DNA of 64,000 bases, taken from NCBI RefSeq assembly GCF_017876655.1, contig NZ_JAGIOK010000001.1, forward strand, positions 1,302,001 to 1,366,000. The letters run 5' to 3'. The notes under the pieces are model-generated. The model made no database searches, was not told the DNA's origin, and saw only the letters and a list, made by a program, of their open reading frames with translations. This DNA comes from Microbacterium imperiale (lineage in GTDB: Bacteria; Actinomycetota; Actinomycetes; Actinomycetales; Microbacteriaceae). Shown piece by piece: positions 35,003 through 45,219 of this stretch; the stretch's first letter is position 1; each line of letters begins with the position of its first letter. A program made the position numbers and the translations under genes.

Positions 35003-36144
35003 CGTCGGTCCTCCCCTCTCTCAGACGTCACCGTGGTGCGGTGCACGCGGGCACCGATCCGGGTCACGATCTCGTAGTCGATCGTCTCGGCGGCGTCGGC
35101 CCAGTCGGCCGCGCTCGGAGCGCCGAGAGTCGGGTCGCCGAACAGGATCGCCTCGTCGCCGACCGAGACGTCGGCGTCACCCACGTCGACGACGAACTGG
35201 TCCATCGCGATGCGTCCGGCGACGGTATACCGGCGCCCACCGATCACGACGGGTCCGCGACCCGACGCGTGGCGGGGCACGCCGTCGGCATAACCCAGCG
35301 GCACGAGCGCCAGCGTCGTCTCGGTGGCGGCTCGATGCGTGTAGCCGTACGAGACACCCTGGCCGGCCGGCACCCGCCGCACCGCGGCCACCGCGGTGCG
35401 CAGAGTCATCGCCGGGCGCAGCCCGAGATCAGCCGAGTCGCGTCCCGCGATCGGCGACAGCCCGTACACCGCGATGCCCAATCGCACGCAGTTCAGCCGG
35501 GCCTCGGGCAGCGCGATCGCCGCGTGCGAGGCGGCGATGTGACGCAGCGGCGGTGTGAGCCCGACCTCGGCCGCCTCGTCCAGCGCCGCGTGGAACCGGC
35601 CCAACGCGGCGCGGTCGTCGTCGGCGCTCGTGTTGGAGAGGTGGCTGAACACACCGACCACCCGCAGCCGCCCGACGCGCTCGAGCCGTGCGGCCTCGGC
35701 GCAGACGCGACGCCACTCGTGCGGCTCGACGCCGTTGCGTCCGAGCCCCGTCTCGACCTTGAGGTGCACCCCCACGGGCTGCTCACCGGATGCCGCGGCC
35801 GCAGCGGCCTGCAGCTGCGCGAAGCTCGAGATGCCGAGCTCGACGCCGTGCTCGGCAGCGGTGCGGAAATCCTCGTCGGGGGCGTGGAGCCAGGCCACGA
35901 CCGGGGCCGTGATGCCCGCCGCCCGCAGCGCGAGAGCCTCGCCGATGTCGGCGACGCCCAGCCGGGACGCTCCGCCCGCCAGCGCGGCCTCAGCGGCGCG
36001 CACGGCCCCGTGGCCGTACCCGTCGGCCTTCACGACGGCGATGACCTCGGTCTGCACCATCCGCCGCAGATGCCGGACGTTCTGCTCGATCGCGTCGACG
36101 TCGACGAGCGCCTCGCGCAGCGGACGGCGGCTCGCCGGGCTCAT
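34999..36144 (-). CDS. alr: alanine racemase
   Basis: Makes D-Ala for peptidoglycan. 381 aa. The PLP lysine lies in AVVKADGYGHG (residues ~36-46). The second catalytic Tyr is in GVSYGYTHRA, and RIAMDQFVVDVG is the family C-terminal motif. ATG overlaps the acpS stop as ATGA. Confidence 0.96.
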   Translation of the reverse strand: MSPASRRPLREALVDVDAIEQNVRHLRRMVQTEVIAVVKADGYGHGAVRAAEAALAGGASRLGVADIGEALALRAAGITAPVVAWLHAPDEDFRTAAEHGVELGISSFAQLQAAAAAASGEQPVGVHLKVETGLGRNGVEPHEWRRVCAEAARLERVGRLRVVGVFSHLSNTSADDDRAALGRFHAALDEAAEVGLTPPLRHIAASHAAIALPEARLNCVRLGIAVYGLSPIAGRDSADLGLRPAMTLRTAVAAVRRVPAGQGVSYGYTHRAATETTLALVPLGYADGVPRHASGRGPVVIGGRRYTVAGRIAMDQFVVDVGDADVSVGDEAILFGDPTLGAPSAADWADAAETIDYEIVTRIGARVHRTTVTSERGEDRR

Positions 36145-36497
36145 GCCGCCGCCTCAGCCACGACGTAGGCGGTCGCGAGGTTCGCGTCGTGCGACAGCGA
36201 CAGGTGCAGCGCGGTCACGCCGCGGCCCGTCACCGTGCGAGCCGTCTCGCCGCTCAGCGCGAACACGGGCCGCCCGGATGCCTCGGAGGTCACCTCGATG
36301 TCGACCCAGTGCACGCCCTCCGAGCCGCCGAGCGCCTTGATGAGCGCTTCCTTCGCGGCGTAGCGGGCCGCGAGCGAGCGGGGCTTGAGCGCACGTTCGC
36401 CCGGCGAGAAGAGTCGGTCGAGCAGACGCGGGGTGCGCTCGAGCGAACGCTCGAAGCGCGGCACGTCGACGAGGTCGACGCCGATGCCCACGATCAC
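36141..36497 (-). CDS. acpS: holo-[acyl-carrier-protein] synthase
   Basis: 118 aa. Transfers 4'-phosphopantetheine from CoA to ACP. The Mg2+/CoA motifs are GIGVDLVDVPRFERSL at the N-terminus and AARYAAKEALIKALG in the middle, then LSLSHDANLATAYVVAE. GTG at 36497 starts VIVGIGVDL, 25 bp past the glmS stop. Confidence 0.95.
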   Translation of the reverse strand: MIVGIGVDLVDVPRFERSLERTPRLLDRLFSPGERALKPRSLAARYAAKEALIKALGGSEGVHWVDIEVTSEASGRPVFALSGETARTVTGRGVTALHLSLSHDANLATAYVVAEAAA

Positions 36498-36522
36498 GGC
36501 ATCCCTCCCCGCCGTGCCCGGC

Positions 36523-38373
<1,851 letters not shown>

Positions 38374-38425
38374 GGGGTCCATCCTAGATCGCGGCGAGTG
38401 CGCCCCTCGGCGTCCGCGATGAGCG

Positions 38426-39646
38426 CTAGCCTCGCGCCGGCACGGGCGCCTGGCCGAGGGCCTCGAGGACCGCGTCGACGACCTCGAGATTGGCGAAGAT
38501 CGCATCATGCCCGCATGCGCCGCCGAACGGCGGTGCCGCCACCTCGCCCGAGAGCACACTGCTCACGCCGGCCAGGCCGGGCTCGAGCTCGGTACGGCAC
38601 GTCACGACCGTGACCTCGTCGGCGTCGGCGAGCGCAGACGTCTCGGCGACGAGGCCGTCGCCGAGGGCGACGTCCCACGTGGCGCCGCGGCCGAGCGGCA
38701 ACGAGACCACGGCGCTGCCGGCGATCGCGTGCACCCGCAGACCGGGTGGCCAGTCGGGCAGGTCGGCGAGGTCGACGGACCCCGCCCGGAGCGCCGTGCC
38801 CCCGGGTCCGAGCGCGGCGATGCCCGTGCGGATCACCGGCGGCAGGTCGCAGCCGTCGAGCGCGTCGCTCGCGAGCTGGTTGTTGCAGACGGCGCCGATC
38901 CACGGCAGCAGGAGGTTCTGCAGCACCGGCAGGGTCGACATCGTCGTCCGGATGGCTGCGGCGATGTCGACGGCGACGTTCGCGATGTCGGATCCCTGCG
39001 TCGGCGTCCCGACCGTGACGACCTGCCCGACGAGCGCCGCGACGTCGGGCGCGTCACGCAGCGCGTATCGCAGGGCGAGCCCGCCCATCGAGTGGGTCAC
39101 GATGTCGACGGGGCCGTGCACGGACGCCGCGATCGTGCGGATGGCGCCGGCGAGGTTGTCGGCGGAGCCGTTGGCGCCCACCCATCCCGCCGAGTTCGCG
39201 GAGTAGTCGAACGCGTAGACCGCCGTACCGGGGATCGCCTCGAGGCGCTGCTGCAGCGACGCCGACATCCCGCGCCCGCTGCGGGCTCCCGAGCCATCAC
39301 GCCACTGCACCGGGCGGGCGAACGGCGAGCGCGCGAACGCTCCCGCGCCGACAGTCGCCGGAAGCGTCGTACTCAGCCAGCCGTGCACGAGCAGCACGGC
39401 GCGGGCGTCGGTGTCGACGGCGTCGGAGAAGCGGATGACGCGGTCACCGGCGGCCGCCGAGACCGGGGCGCTCGCGGGCGCGAACGCCGACGACGCCGCG
39501 GCGGGAGCGAGGGTCGCTGTGCTCGCGAGCACAGCGACCGTGGCCAGCGCGACGGCGAACCGCCAGCGGGAGCGTCGGCGGAACCCCGGCGCGCGCACGC
39601 GGAGTACGGCGCGCACGAGCGCGCGCGAACGCCGCCCCAGATCCAT
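38426..39646 (-). CDS. secreted alpha/beta-hydrolase, lipase-like
   Basis: 406 aa. A long positively charged N-terminus leads into a hydrophobic signal segment (residues ~28-50, WRFAVALATVAVLASTATLA). The nucleophile elbow is THSMGG with HGPVDIV before it, and VLLVHGW provides the oxyanion-hole region; a His in ACGHDAIF may complete the triad. Probably a triacylglycerol-lipase or esterase exported from the cell. ATG at 39646. Substrate not predictable. Confidence 0.85.
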   Translation of the reverse strand: MDLGRRSRALVRAVLRVRAPGFRRRSRWRFAVALATVAVLASTATLAPAAASSAFAPASAPVSAAAGDRVIRFSDAVDTDARAVLLVHGWLSTTLPATVGAGAFARSPFARPVQWRDGSGARSGRGMSASLQQRLEAIPGTAVYAFDYSANSAGWVGANGSADNLAGAIRTIAASVHGPVDIVTHSMGGLALRYALRDAPDVAALVGQVVTVGTPTQGSDIANVAVDIAAAIRTTMSTLPVLQNLLLPWIGAVCNNQLASDALDGCDLPPVIRTGIAALGPGGTALRAGSVDLADLPDWPPGLRVHAIAGSAVVSLPLGRGATWDVALGDGLVAETSALADADEVTVVTCRTELEPGLAGVSSVLSGEVAAPPFGGACGHDAIFANLEVVDAVLEALGQAPVPARG

Positions 39647-39719
39647 GATTCATACCTAGCAGGTTGTGATGACGGGCGCGTAACAGAACAGCGGCCGCGG
39701 CCGCCGCGAAGTGAGACGA

Positions 39720-39768
39720 GGGCCCTCTCGAGTCAGCCATTTGGGGACTGATTTACTCGAGAGGGCCC
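39720..39768. repeat. 14-bp perfect inverted repeat
   Basis: GGGCCCTCTCGAGT (39720-39733) and ACTCGAGAGGGCCC (39755-39768) with a 21-bp loop that contains TTGGGGAC. No T-tract follows, so it is not a typical terminator. Confidence 0.85.
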
Positions 39769-40046
39769 CGCAACGCCCGCGAGCTCTCGGCCGGGCCGTT
39801 GGGGACGGCTGGTCGACCGAATCACCGCTTGGGGAACGGTTCGAGTCATGCGCGAGCGAAAAAAGCCTACCGGATGCGGGGCCGCGCAACCGCGATTCCT
39901 GAGCACGAGCTTTGTCCCCCTATTGGCGGACAAGGGTTTCGGCGGTACCATCAAACTCGACGCGCTGACTCCCCGTTTTTGGGGGGCGCGGGAGTCCCGA
40001 CGTGTGTCGAACTCAAGGTGTCGATGGGGATCTGTGCACCGTGAGG

Positions 40047-40088
40047 GCGTTGTGCAGTGCGCAGCCGCGCACGCGCGCTGCACAACGC
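40047..40088. repeat. nested palindrome
   Basis: GCGTTGTGCAG (40047-40057) pairs with CTGCACAACGC (40078-40088), with an inner GTGCGC-agcc-GCGCAC pair. A strong potential RNA or cruciform structure of unknown role. Confidence 0.75.
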
Positions 40089-40597
40089 ACACGGGGAGCC
40101 ACCGCGGGCCGCAAACAGCCGGAAATTCGTGCTTCCGGTGAACCGGACCCTCTGACATACTGAGCGCAGCCCGCGGCCTCGGCCCGGGCGAAACGCGGGG
40201 CTCACGGACTCGCCGGGATGGGACCCGGTGCGCTCGGCCCGGCGGTATTGGGGAACGAGAGTCGGTGTTTTCCGCTCTCGCTGGGGAATTGGGGACAACC
40301 ATGACGGGTCGATCGCACGCGTCCGGATGCCTGCTGGGAAGCAGCCGCCGATACAGCGTCGACTCTTTCGGTCGCGCTCCGCTCCGTCGGCCACGGCCGA
40401 CGCTCCGATGCTTGCCACCCGGATGTGGCGGCTCACGCTCGATCACCGCGGCCCGGGCCCCGGTCAGGCCGGCTGGTCCGGTCAGGCCGCGCGGCCTCAG
40501 GTCGCACCCCTCCCCCTGAGCGGGGGTCGTCCACACCCAGGCGTGCCCGTCATCCTCCGGATCGGCGGGCACGCCGCCCCGCCCGCCGGGACAGCGC

Positions 40598-41563
40598 TCA
40601 GAGCTTGCGCAGGAGCACGCGCTCGACGGCGTGCGATGCACCCTTGTGGAGGATGAGCGTGGCACGGTGCTTCGTCGGCAGGACGTTCTCGATGAGGTTC
40701 GGCAGATTGATGTCGTTCCAGAAGCCTCGCGCCATCGCAACCGCCTCGTCGTCATCCAGGTCGGCGAAGGTCTTGAAATAGGACGACGGGTTGTTGAAGG
40801 CGCCAGCTTTGAGCGCCATGAATCGGTCGACGTACCAGCCGCTGATGTGATCGGCGTCCGCGTCGACGTAGATGGAGAAGTCGAACAGGTCGCTCACGGC
40901 GACCTCGTGCGGCGCCGGCGGCGGCGCGAGGACGTTCAGTCCCTCGACGATGACGACGTCGGGACGACGCACGGTGATCTGGGCGTCCGGGACGATGTCG
41001 TATCGCATGTGCGAGTAGAACGGTGCGTGCACCTCGGCCGCTCCGGACTTCACCTCGGTCAGGAACGTGATCAGCGCACGGCGGTCGTAGGACTCCGGGA
41101 ACCCCTTGCGGGCCATGAGCCCGCGCCGTTCCAGCTCGGCGTTGGGGTACAAGAAGCCATCGGTCGTCACGAGCTCGACGCGAGGGGTGCCGGGCCAGCG
41201 GCTCATCAGCTCCCGCAGCAGGCGGGCCACCGTCGATTTGCCGACCGCGACCGACCCGGCGACGCCGACGACGAACGGCGTCGTGCTGTCCTCGTCGCCG
41301 AGGAATGCATCGGTGTCCGCTCCGAGCCGCCGGGTGGCACTCGCGTACAGCGACAGCAGCCGGCTGAGCGGGAGGTAGACCTCCGCGACCTCGCCGAGAT
41401 CCATTTTGTCGCCGAGCCCGCGCAGCTGGACAATCTCGGTCTCGGTGAGAGGCTGGGTCACTCCCGCGGCCAGCCGCGACCAGTCGGCACGATCGATCTC
41501 TCGATACAGCGCGGGGGCGAGCGGCGTCAGCGCCTGCAGATCTTCAGGAGACATCGCGCTCAT
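40598..41563 (-). CDS. coaA: type I pantothenate kinase
   Basis: First step of CoA synthesis. 321 aa. Walker A GVAGSVAVGKST is at ~100-111. Family motifs DGFLYPNAELERRGLMARKG and PFYSHMRYDIVPD follow, and the C-terminus ends VLPTKHRATLILHKG(A)SH-type sequence. ATG at 41563; an ATG at 41554 is a close alternative. Divergent from the phosphatase gene. Confidence 0.96.
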   Translation of the reverse strand: MSAMSPEDLQALTPLAPALYREIDRADWSRLAAGVTQPLTETEIVQLRGLGDKMDLGEVAEVYLPLSRLLSLYASATRRLGADTDAFLGDEDSTTPFVVGVAGSVAVGKSTVARLLRELMSRWPGTPRVELVTTDGFLYPNAELERRGLMARKGFPESYDRRALITFLTEVKSGAAEVHAPFYSHMRYDIVPDAQITVRRPDVVIVEGLNVLAPPPAPHEVAVSDLFDFSIYVDADADHISGWYVDRFMALKAGAFNNPSSYFKTFADLDDDEAVAMARGFWNDINLPNLIENVLPTKHRATLILHKGASHAVERVLLRKL

Positions 41564-41619
41564 CGTAGCCCTCGCTCGCGAGCCGCATGGCGGCGGAGGC
41601 GGGCCGGTACTGTGAACGT

Positions 41620-42564
41620 GTGCGCCTGGGAGTCCTCGACATCGGTTCGAACACGGTCCACCTGCTCGTCGCGGACGTCCGCCCCGGAGGACGTCCGCTC
41701 GCGCGCACGAGCAAGCGCACGGTGCTGCGCCTCATGCGCTACCTCGAGCCCGACGGGTCGATCAGCTCCGAGGGCGTGCGTGCGCTGATCTCAGCCGTGA
41801 CCGAGGCGGTCGCCGTGTCGCGGACCGAGAACGTCGTCGAGCTGCTAGCCACGGCGACGAGCGCCGTACGCGACGCGACGAACGGACCCGAGGTCATCGC
41901 CGCCATCGAGGAGGCCCTCGGTCAAGACCTGCAAGTGCTCGGCGGCGAGTCGGAGGCACGCTTCACCTTCCTGGCCGTGCGCCGCTGGTTCGGCTGGTCA
42001 GCCGGACAGATCCTTCTGTTCGACATCGGCGGCGGCTCGCTCGAGATCGCAGCCGGGAGCGACGAGCTGCCCGACCTCGCCGCATCCGTCCCGCTCGGAG
42101 CGGGCCGGATGACGGTGCAGTTCCTCGCCGCAGATCCGCCGGGCGAGGAAGCGGTCGAGCGCCTGCGCGAGCACGCCCGCGCAGAACTGAAGCCCGTCGT
42201 CGGAGCGATGTCCGGCGCACCTCGCCCCGACCACGTCGTCGGGTCGTCGAAAGCCATCCGGTCGCTCGCGAAGCTCGCAGGTTACCCGGTTCCGGGCTGG
42301 TCGGGGATCGAACGGATGACGCTGCCGCGTTCCGCTCTGAGCTCGTGGATCCCCCGACTCGCCCGCATCCCGGCATCCGCTCGGCAGGAGCTTCCCGGCA
42401 TCACGGCCGACCGGACCTTCCAGATCGTCGCGGGTGCGGTCGTGCTGCACGAGGCGATGCGGGCCTTCGATGTCGATGAACTCGAGGTCTCGCCCTGGGC
42501 GCTGCGCGAGGGCGTGCTCCTGCGCTACATCGAATCGCTGTCGTGGAGCGCCCCGCGCCCCTGA
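41620..42564 (+). CDS. Ppx/GppA family phosphatase
   Basis: 314 aa. ASKHA-fold motifs are LGVLDIGSNTVHLLV at the N-terminus, ATSAVRDATNG, and LLFDIGGGSLEIAAG. It hydrolyses polyphosphate or pppGpp; short, one-domain members in actinobacteria are often poor exopolyphosphatases, so the substrate is open. GTG at 41620 fits the family start; an in-frame start at 41587 is possible. Its 3' end overlaps the convergent kinase-like gene by 40 bp. Confidence 0.88.
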   Translation: MRLGVLDIGSNTVHLLVADVRPGGRPLARTSKRTVLRLMRYLEPDGSISSEGVRALISAVTEAVAVSRTENVVELLATATSAVRDATNGPEVIAAIEEALGQDLQVLGGESEARFTFLAVRRWFGWSAGQILLFDIGGGSLEIAAGSDELPDLAASVPLGAGRMTVQFLAADPPGEEAVERLREHARAELKPVVGAMSGAPRPDHVVGSSKAIRSLAKLAGYPVPGWSGIERMTLPRSALSSWIPRLARIPASARQELPGITADRTFQIVAGAVVLHEAMRAFDVDELEVSPWALREGVLLRYIESLSWSAPRP

Positions 42565-44300
42565 CCCACGGCAACGGGCGTCGAGGCGACGGTCGGCACG
42601 AACGCCTCGAGCACGACGTCATCACCCGACTGGAACACCCGCGCCGACGGGCCCAGTCCGGCGACGCCGAGTCCCGGCCCGCGCGAATCGCCGCGCAGCC
42701 GGCCGGGCGTCCGGACCTGCACCGCGAGACCAGATCCGCCCTCCGCGCCACGGACGTCAACCGCCGCCGAGCGCGCCGCCGCGTGCTTGACCGCGTTGAC
42801 GAGCCCTTCGGCGACCACCGCCACCACGCGGGTCGACACGAGCGCGTCCGCCATGGCGGTCGCCGCCATCGGGTCGACGTTCGACGAGACGCTGAGCACC
42901 GGCTTCCACACGGCGACGGTCTCGGCGAGATCGGCCGCCCGCGAGACCGCCGACGCCCGGGACTCGAGGGCATCGGACAGTCCCGCACCGATCGCGAGCT
43001 CGAACGCACGGATGTCGTCGGGGGTGGCGCTCTCGTCATCGACCTGCGCGGCGAGCATCACGCAGCTGCCCTGCACGCGGCCGTGCAGCACCTCGGACGC
43101 GTGGAGCAGATCGCGGCGCGCACCCGAGGCCTGTTCGGCGGCGGAGCGGACGACGGTACGCAGCGCCCGGCCGAGCTGGCGCGATTCGACCCGGCCCCGG
43201 TGGACCGCGTCGGCACATAGCGCCGCGATGATCGCGACTCCGGGCAACGACACGATCGTGATCAGCGGAACGGGAGTGCGCCCGCCCACGATCACGACGG
43301 CCGCCGCGGTGGCGACGAGACCCGCCACCACCCATACCGCGACGAGCCGCACGCCCCGCCGCTGAGCCGAAGAACCGCGTGAGAGCCGGCGACTGACCAG
43401 ATCGGCCCCGAAACAGAGCGCGACGACACCGACCGTCACCAGGACGGCGAGCGCCGGCCCACCGGAGCGCAGCGCGAACGGCGCACTCCCCGCCGCGAAG
43501 ATCACGCCGACGAGCCCCGCGGCGGGCGGGCGGAGTCGTTCGAAGAAACTCCGCGCCGCGCTCGACGCGGGAGGCGCGGAACGGACGGGATGCAGGTCGG
43601 CCAATATCATCCCGGCACGGTCACGGGCACGATGACTCACCGAGCGCACCCCGTCGGCGAAGACACGCACCCGCTCGAAGTCGAGGGGCGCTGCGACGAG
43701 CGCCGACAACGCTTCCCGCAGGGCCGCGATCTCGGTTGCGAGGAAATCGGCGCTCTCCTGCTCGTAGTGGCCGGCGCGGCGCTGCTCGTCCGTCACCGCC
43801 TGCAGCGCGACCACCAGGCGGCCGCGTGCCGCTTGCGAGCTGGCGTAGAGCTGTTCGGTCACCGCGACGAGCGAGAGGACGCTGACCCAAGCGACGACGT
43901 TCGTGACGATGCGCTCGGCCCACGCCGGGTCCGGCCCCAGGCCGAAGACGCCCACGGCGAGGACGTCGTTGAGGAACGGCCGGACGACGGCCGCAGCCAT
44001 GAGCGCGGTCAGCACGAGGACGCCGCACGCTGCGGGCGAGGACATCCGCCGCTCGGCGAGGGCGACGGGCAGCAGGGCGGCCATCAAGGCCGCGGCCACG
44101 AGCAGCGCCGAAGCCTGGGCGGTGACGAGCTCGAACGGCGTGTCCACCGATGCATACGGTGCGAGGACGACCGTGGACAGCGGCAGGGCGACCACGGCGC
44201 TCCATACCGTGAAGAATCGCCCACCTGACACGGCATCCCACCAGATCGCGACTCCGGCGCGCAGGCGCACTCCACGTCGCGATGCTCGCCCCCAGCTCAC
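42525..44300 (-). CDS. orphan histidine-kinase-like membrane protein
   Basis: 591 aa. Two blocks of membrane helices (about residues 25-165, then 265-380) frame a cytoplasmic region. The C-terminal third has a HisKA_3-like segment GARRDLLHASEVLHGRVQG, where the second His could be the phosphorylated one, and a HATPase_c-like N-box EGLVNAVKHAA and G-box GPGLGVAGLG. No response regulator is adjacent. GTG at 44300 is supported by a purine-rich run upstream. Next to the polysaccharide locus. Confidence 0.78.
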   Translation of the reverse strand: MSWGRASRRGVRLRAGVAIWWDAVSGGRFFTVWSAVVALPLSTVVLAPYASVDTPFELVTAQASALLVAAALMAALLPVALAERRMSSPAACGVLVLTALMAAAVVRPFLNDVLAVGVFGLGPDPAWAERIVTNVVAWVSVLSLVAVTEQLYASSQAARGRLVVALQAVTDEQRRAGHYEQESADFLATEIAALREALSALVAAPLDFERVRVFADGVRSVSHRARDRAGMILADLHPVRSAPPASSAARSFFERLRPPAAGLVGVIFAAGSAPFALRSGGPALAVLVTVGVVALCFGADLVSRRLSRGSSAQRRGVRLVAVWVVAGLVATAAAVVIVGGRTPVPLITIVSLPGVAIIAALCADAVHRGRVESRQLGRALRTVVRSAAEQASGARRDLLHASEVLHGRVQGSCVMLAAQVDDESATPDDIRAFELAIGAGLSDALESRASAVSRAADLAETVAVWKPVLSVSSNVDPMAATAMADALVSTRVVAVVAEGLVNAVKHAAARSAAVDVRGAEGGSGLAVQVRTPGRLRGDSRGPGLGVAGLGPSARVFQSGDDVVLEAFVPTVASTPVAVGQGRGALHDSDSM

Positions 44301-44387
44301 ATCCGCCCCCTCGAACTCGGCGGGTCGATCACTCGCTGGCGGAAATCCTAGCGAATCATGATGACGCGCAGAGACGCGGCGAAGAAC

Positions 44388-44834
44388 TCAGGCACTCGCG
44401 GCGACGCGACCCCCGTCGGCGGCGGCCGCGAGGGCTCGCCGCAGCTGCGTGCTCGAGGTGTGAGCGGTATACGGGAAGTAGACGACCTCCACACCGACGC
44501 GGGCGAAGCGACGCTCGAGCTTGCGGCCGCGGTCGGTGTCGCGCCAATCGTCCCCTTTGAAGAAGTGCGTGAAACCCACATGACGCCATGCGTCGAGCTT
44601 GTCCGGGACCCGTTCGATGTGCACGTCGTCGACGAAGTCGATATGACGGACGATCTCCGCTCGTTCGTCGGTGGGGATGAACGACGAGATGCCTTTGGTT
44701 CGCAGAAGCATCTCGTCGCTCACCACCCCGGCGATGAGGATGTCGCAATGCTCCCGGGCACGCCGAAGGATCTGCAGATGGCCGATGTGGAACACATCGA
44801 AAGCCCCCGCGGCATACCCGATCCGCTGTGTCAT
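44388..44834 (-). CDS. cytidylyltransferase-like nucleotidyltransferase (TagD/RfaE type)
   Basis: 148 aa. The HxGH-type motif FDVFHIGHLQILRRA is at residues ~12-26, and the C-terminal ISSTxLR-type motif reads HTSSTQLRRAL. Activates a phospho-alcohol or sugar phosphate as a CDP (or ADP) derivative. With the CDP-alcohol transferase at 53912 it suggests alcohol-phosphate decoration of the polymer. ATG at 44834 preferred; 11 nt upstream lies TTGGGGG. An in-frame TTG at 44894 is less likely. Confidence 0.85.
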   Translation of the reverse strand: MTQRIGYAAGAFDVFHIGHLQILRRAREHCDILIAGVVSDEMLLRTKGISSFIPTDERAEIVRHIDFVDDVHIERVPDKLDAWRHVGFTHFFKGDDWRDTDRGRKLERRFARVGVEVVYFPYTAHTSSTQLRRALAAAADGGRVAASA

Positions 44835-45159
44835 GGCGCCCCCAAAACGCTCGTGACCCACCCGACGGTCCCACCCGACGAGCGCATTCCCCAATCCCGG
44901 CGTCGAGCCGGTGCGACAGACAGTACACCGGCTCTGGCCGCTTCCGGTAGTCGGCGTGTCGAACGTTCTCCGCGGAGGAATCGGCGGAGTGTCGCGTCCG
45001 GCGGGACTTCCCCTGCACCCGGGAGATGGTGTAGAAAGCGAGGGCGGGTCGTTGTGGGAACGGCCACGGAGAAATCCGACGCACTCGGCTGTGAGCCTGG
45101 GAACTCACGACCGATCTGGGGCGACTTCGTCGCGATGTTCCATTGGGGGGGAGCACTTC

Positions 45160-45219
45160 ATGCGCGTCAGTCATGCGGTTTCGCGGACCACGGCACACGA
45201 TCGCGGATCGAAGCGATGA
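45160..45219 (+). CDS. putative 19-aa leader peptide
   Basis: ATG at 45160 follows TTGGGGGGGAGCACTTC. The frame reads MRVSHAVSRTTAHDRGSKR and stops at 45217-45219, where TGA overlaps the sugar transferase ATG (45216) as ATGA. The placement suggests translational coupling, but no conservation can be shown here. Confidence 0.45.
   Translation: MRVSHAVSRTTAHDRGSKR

Larger units (their letters stand above)
39647..40597. other. 950-bp gene-poor stretch with structured elements
   Basis: No gene I can support. It holds a 14-bp inverted repeat (39720-39768), a nested palindrome (40047-40088), a CCGGAA/TTCCGG hairpin near 40120-40140, a CGAGAG/CTCTCG hairpin near 40255-40280, and five TTGGGGA motifs on the plus strand (39741, 39799, 39829, 40248, 40289). 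Short ORFs begin at 39848 and 40301 just after motifs, but their products resemble nothing and have poor coding character. It may be a decayed gene or a regulatory/ncRNA region. Confidence 0.6.

Noticed and set aside
39733..40755. 340-codon minus-strand frame upstream of the lipase
   Set aside because: It overlaps the coaA 3' end, resembles no family and crosses perfect inverted repeats.
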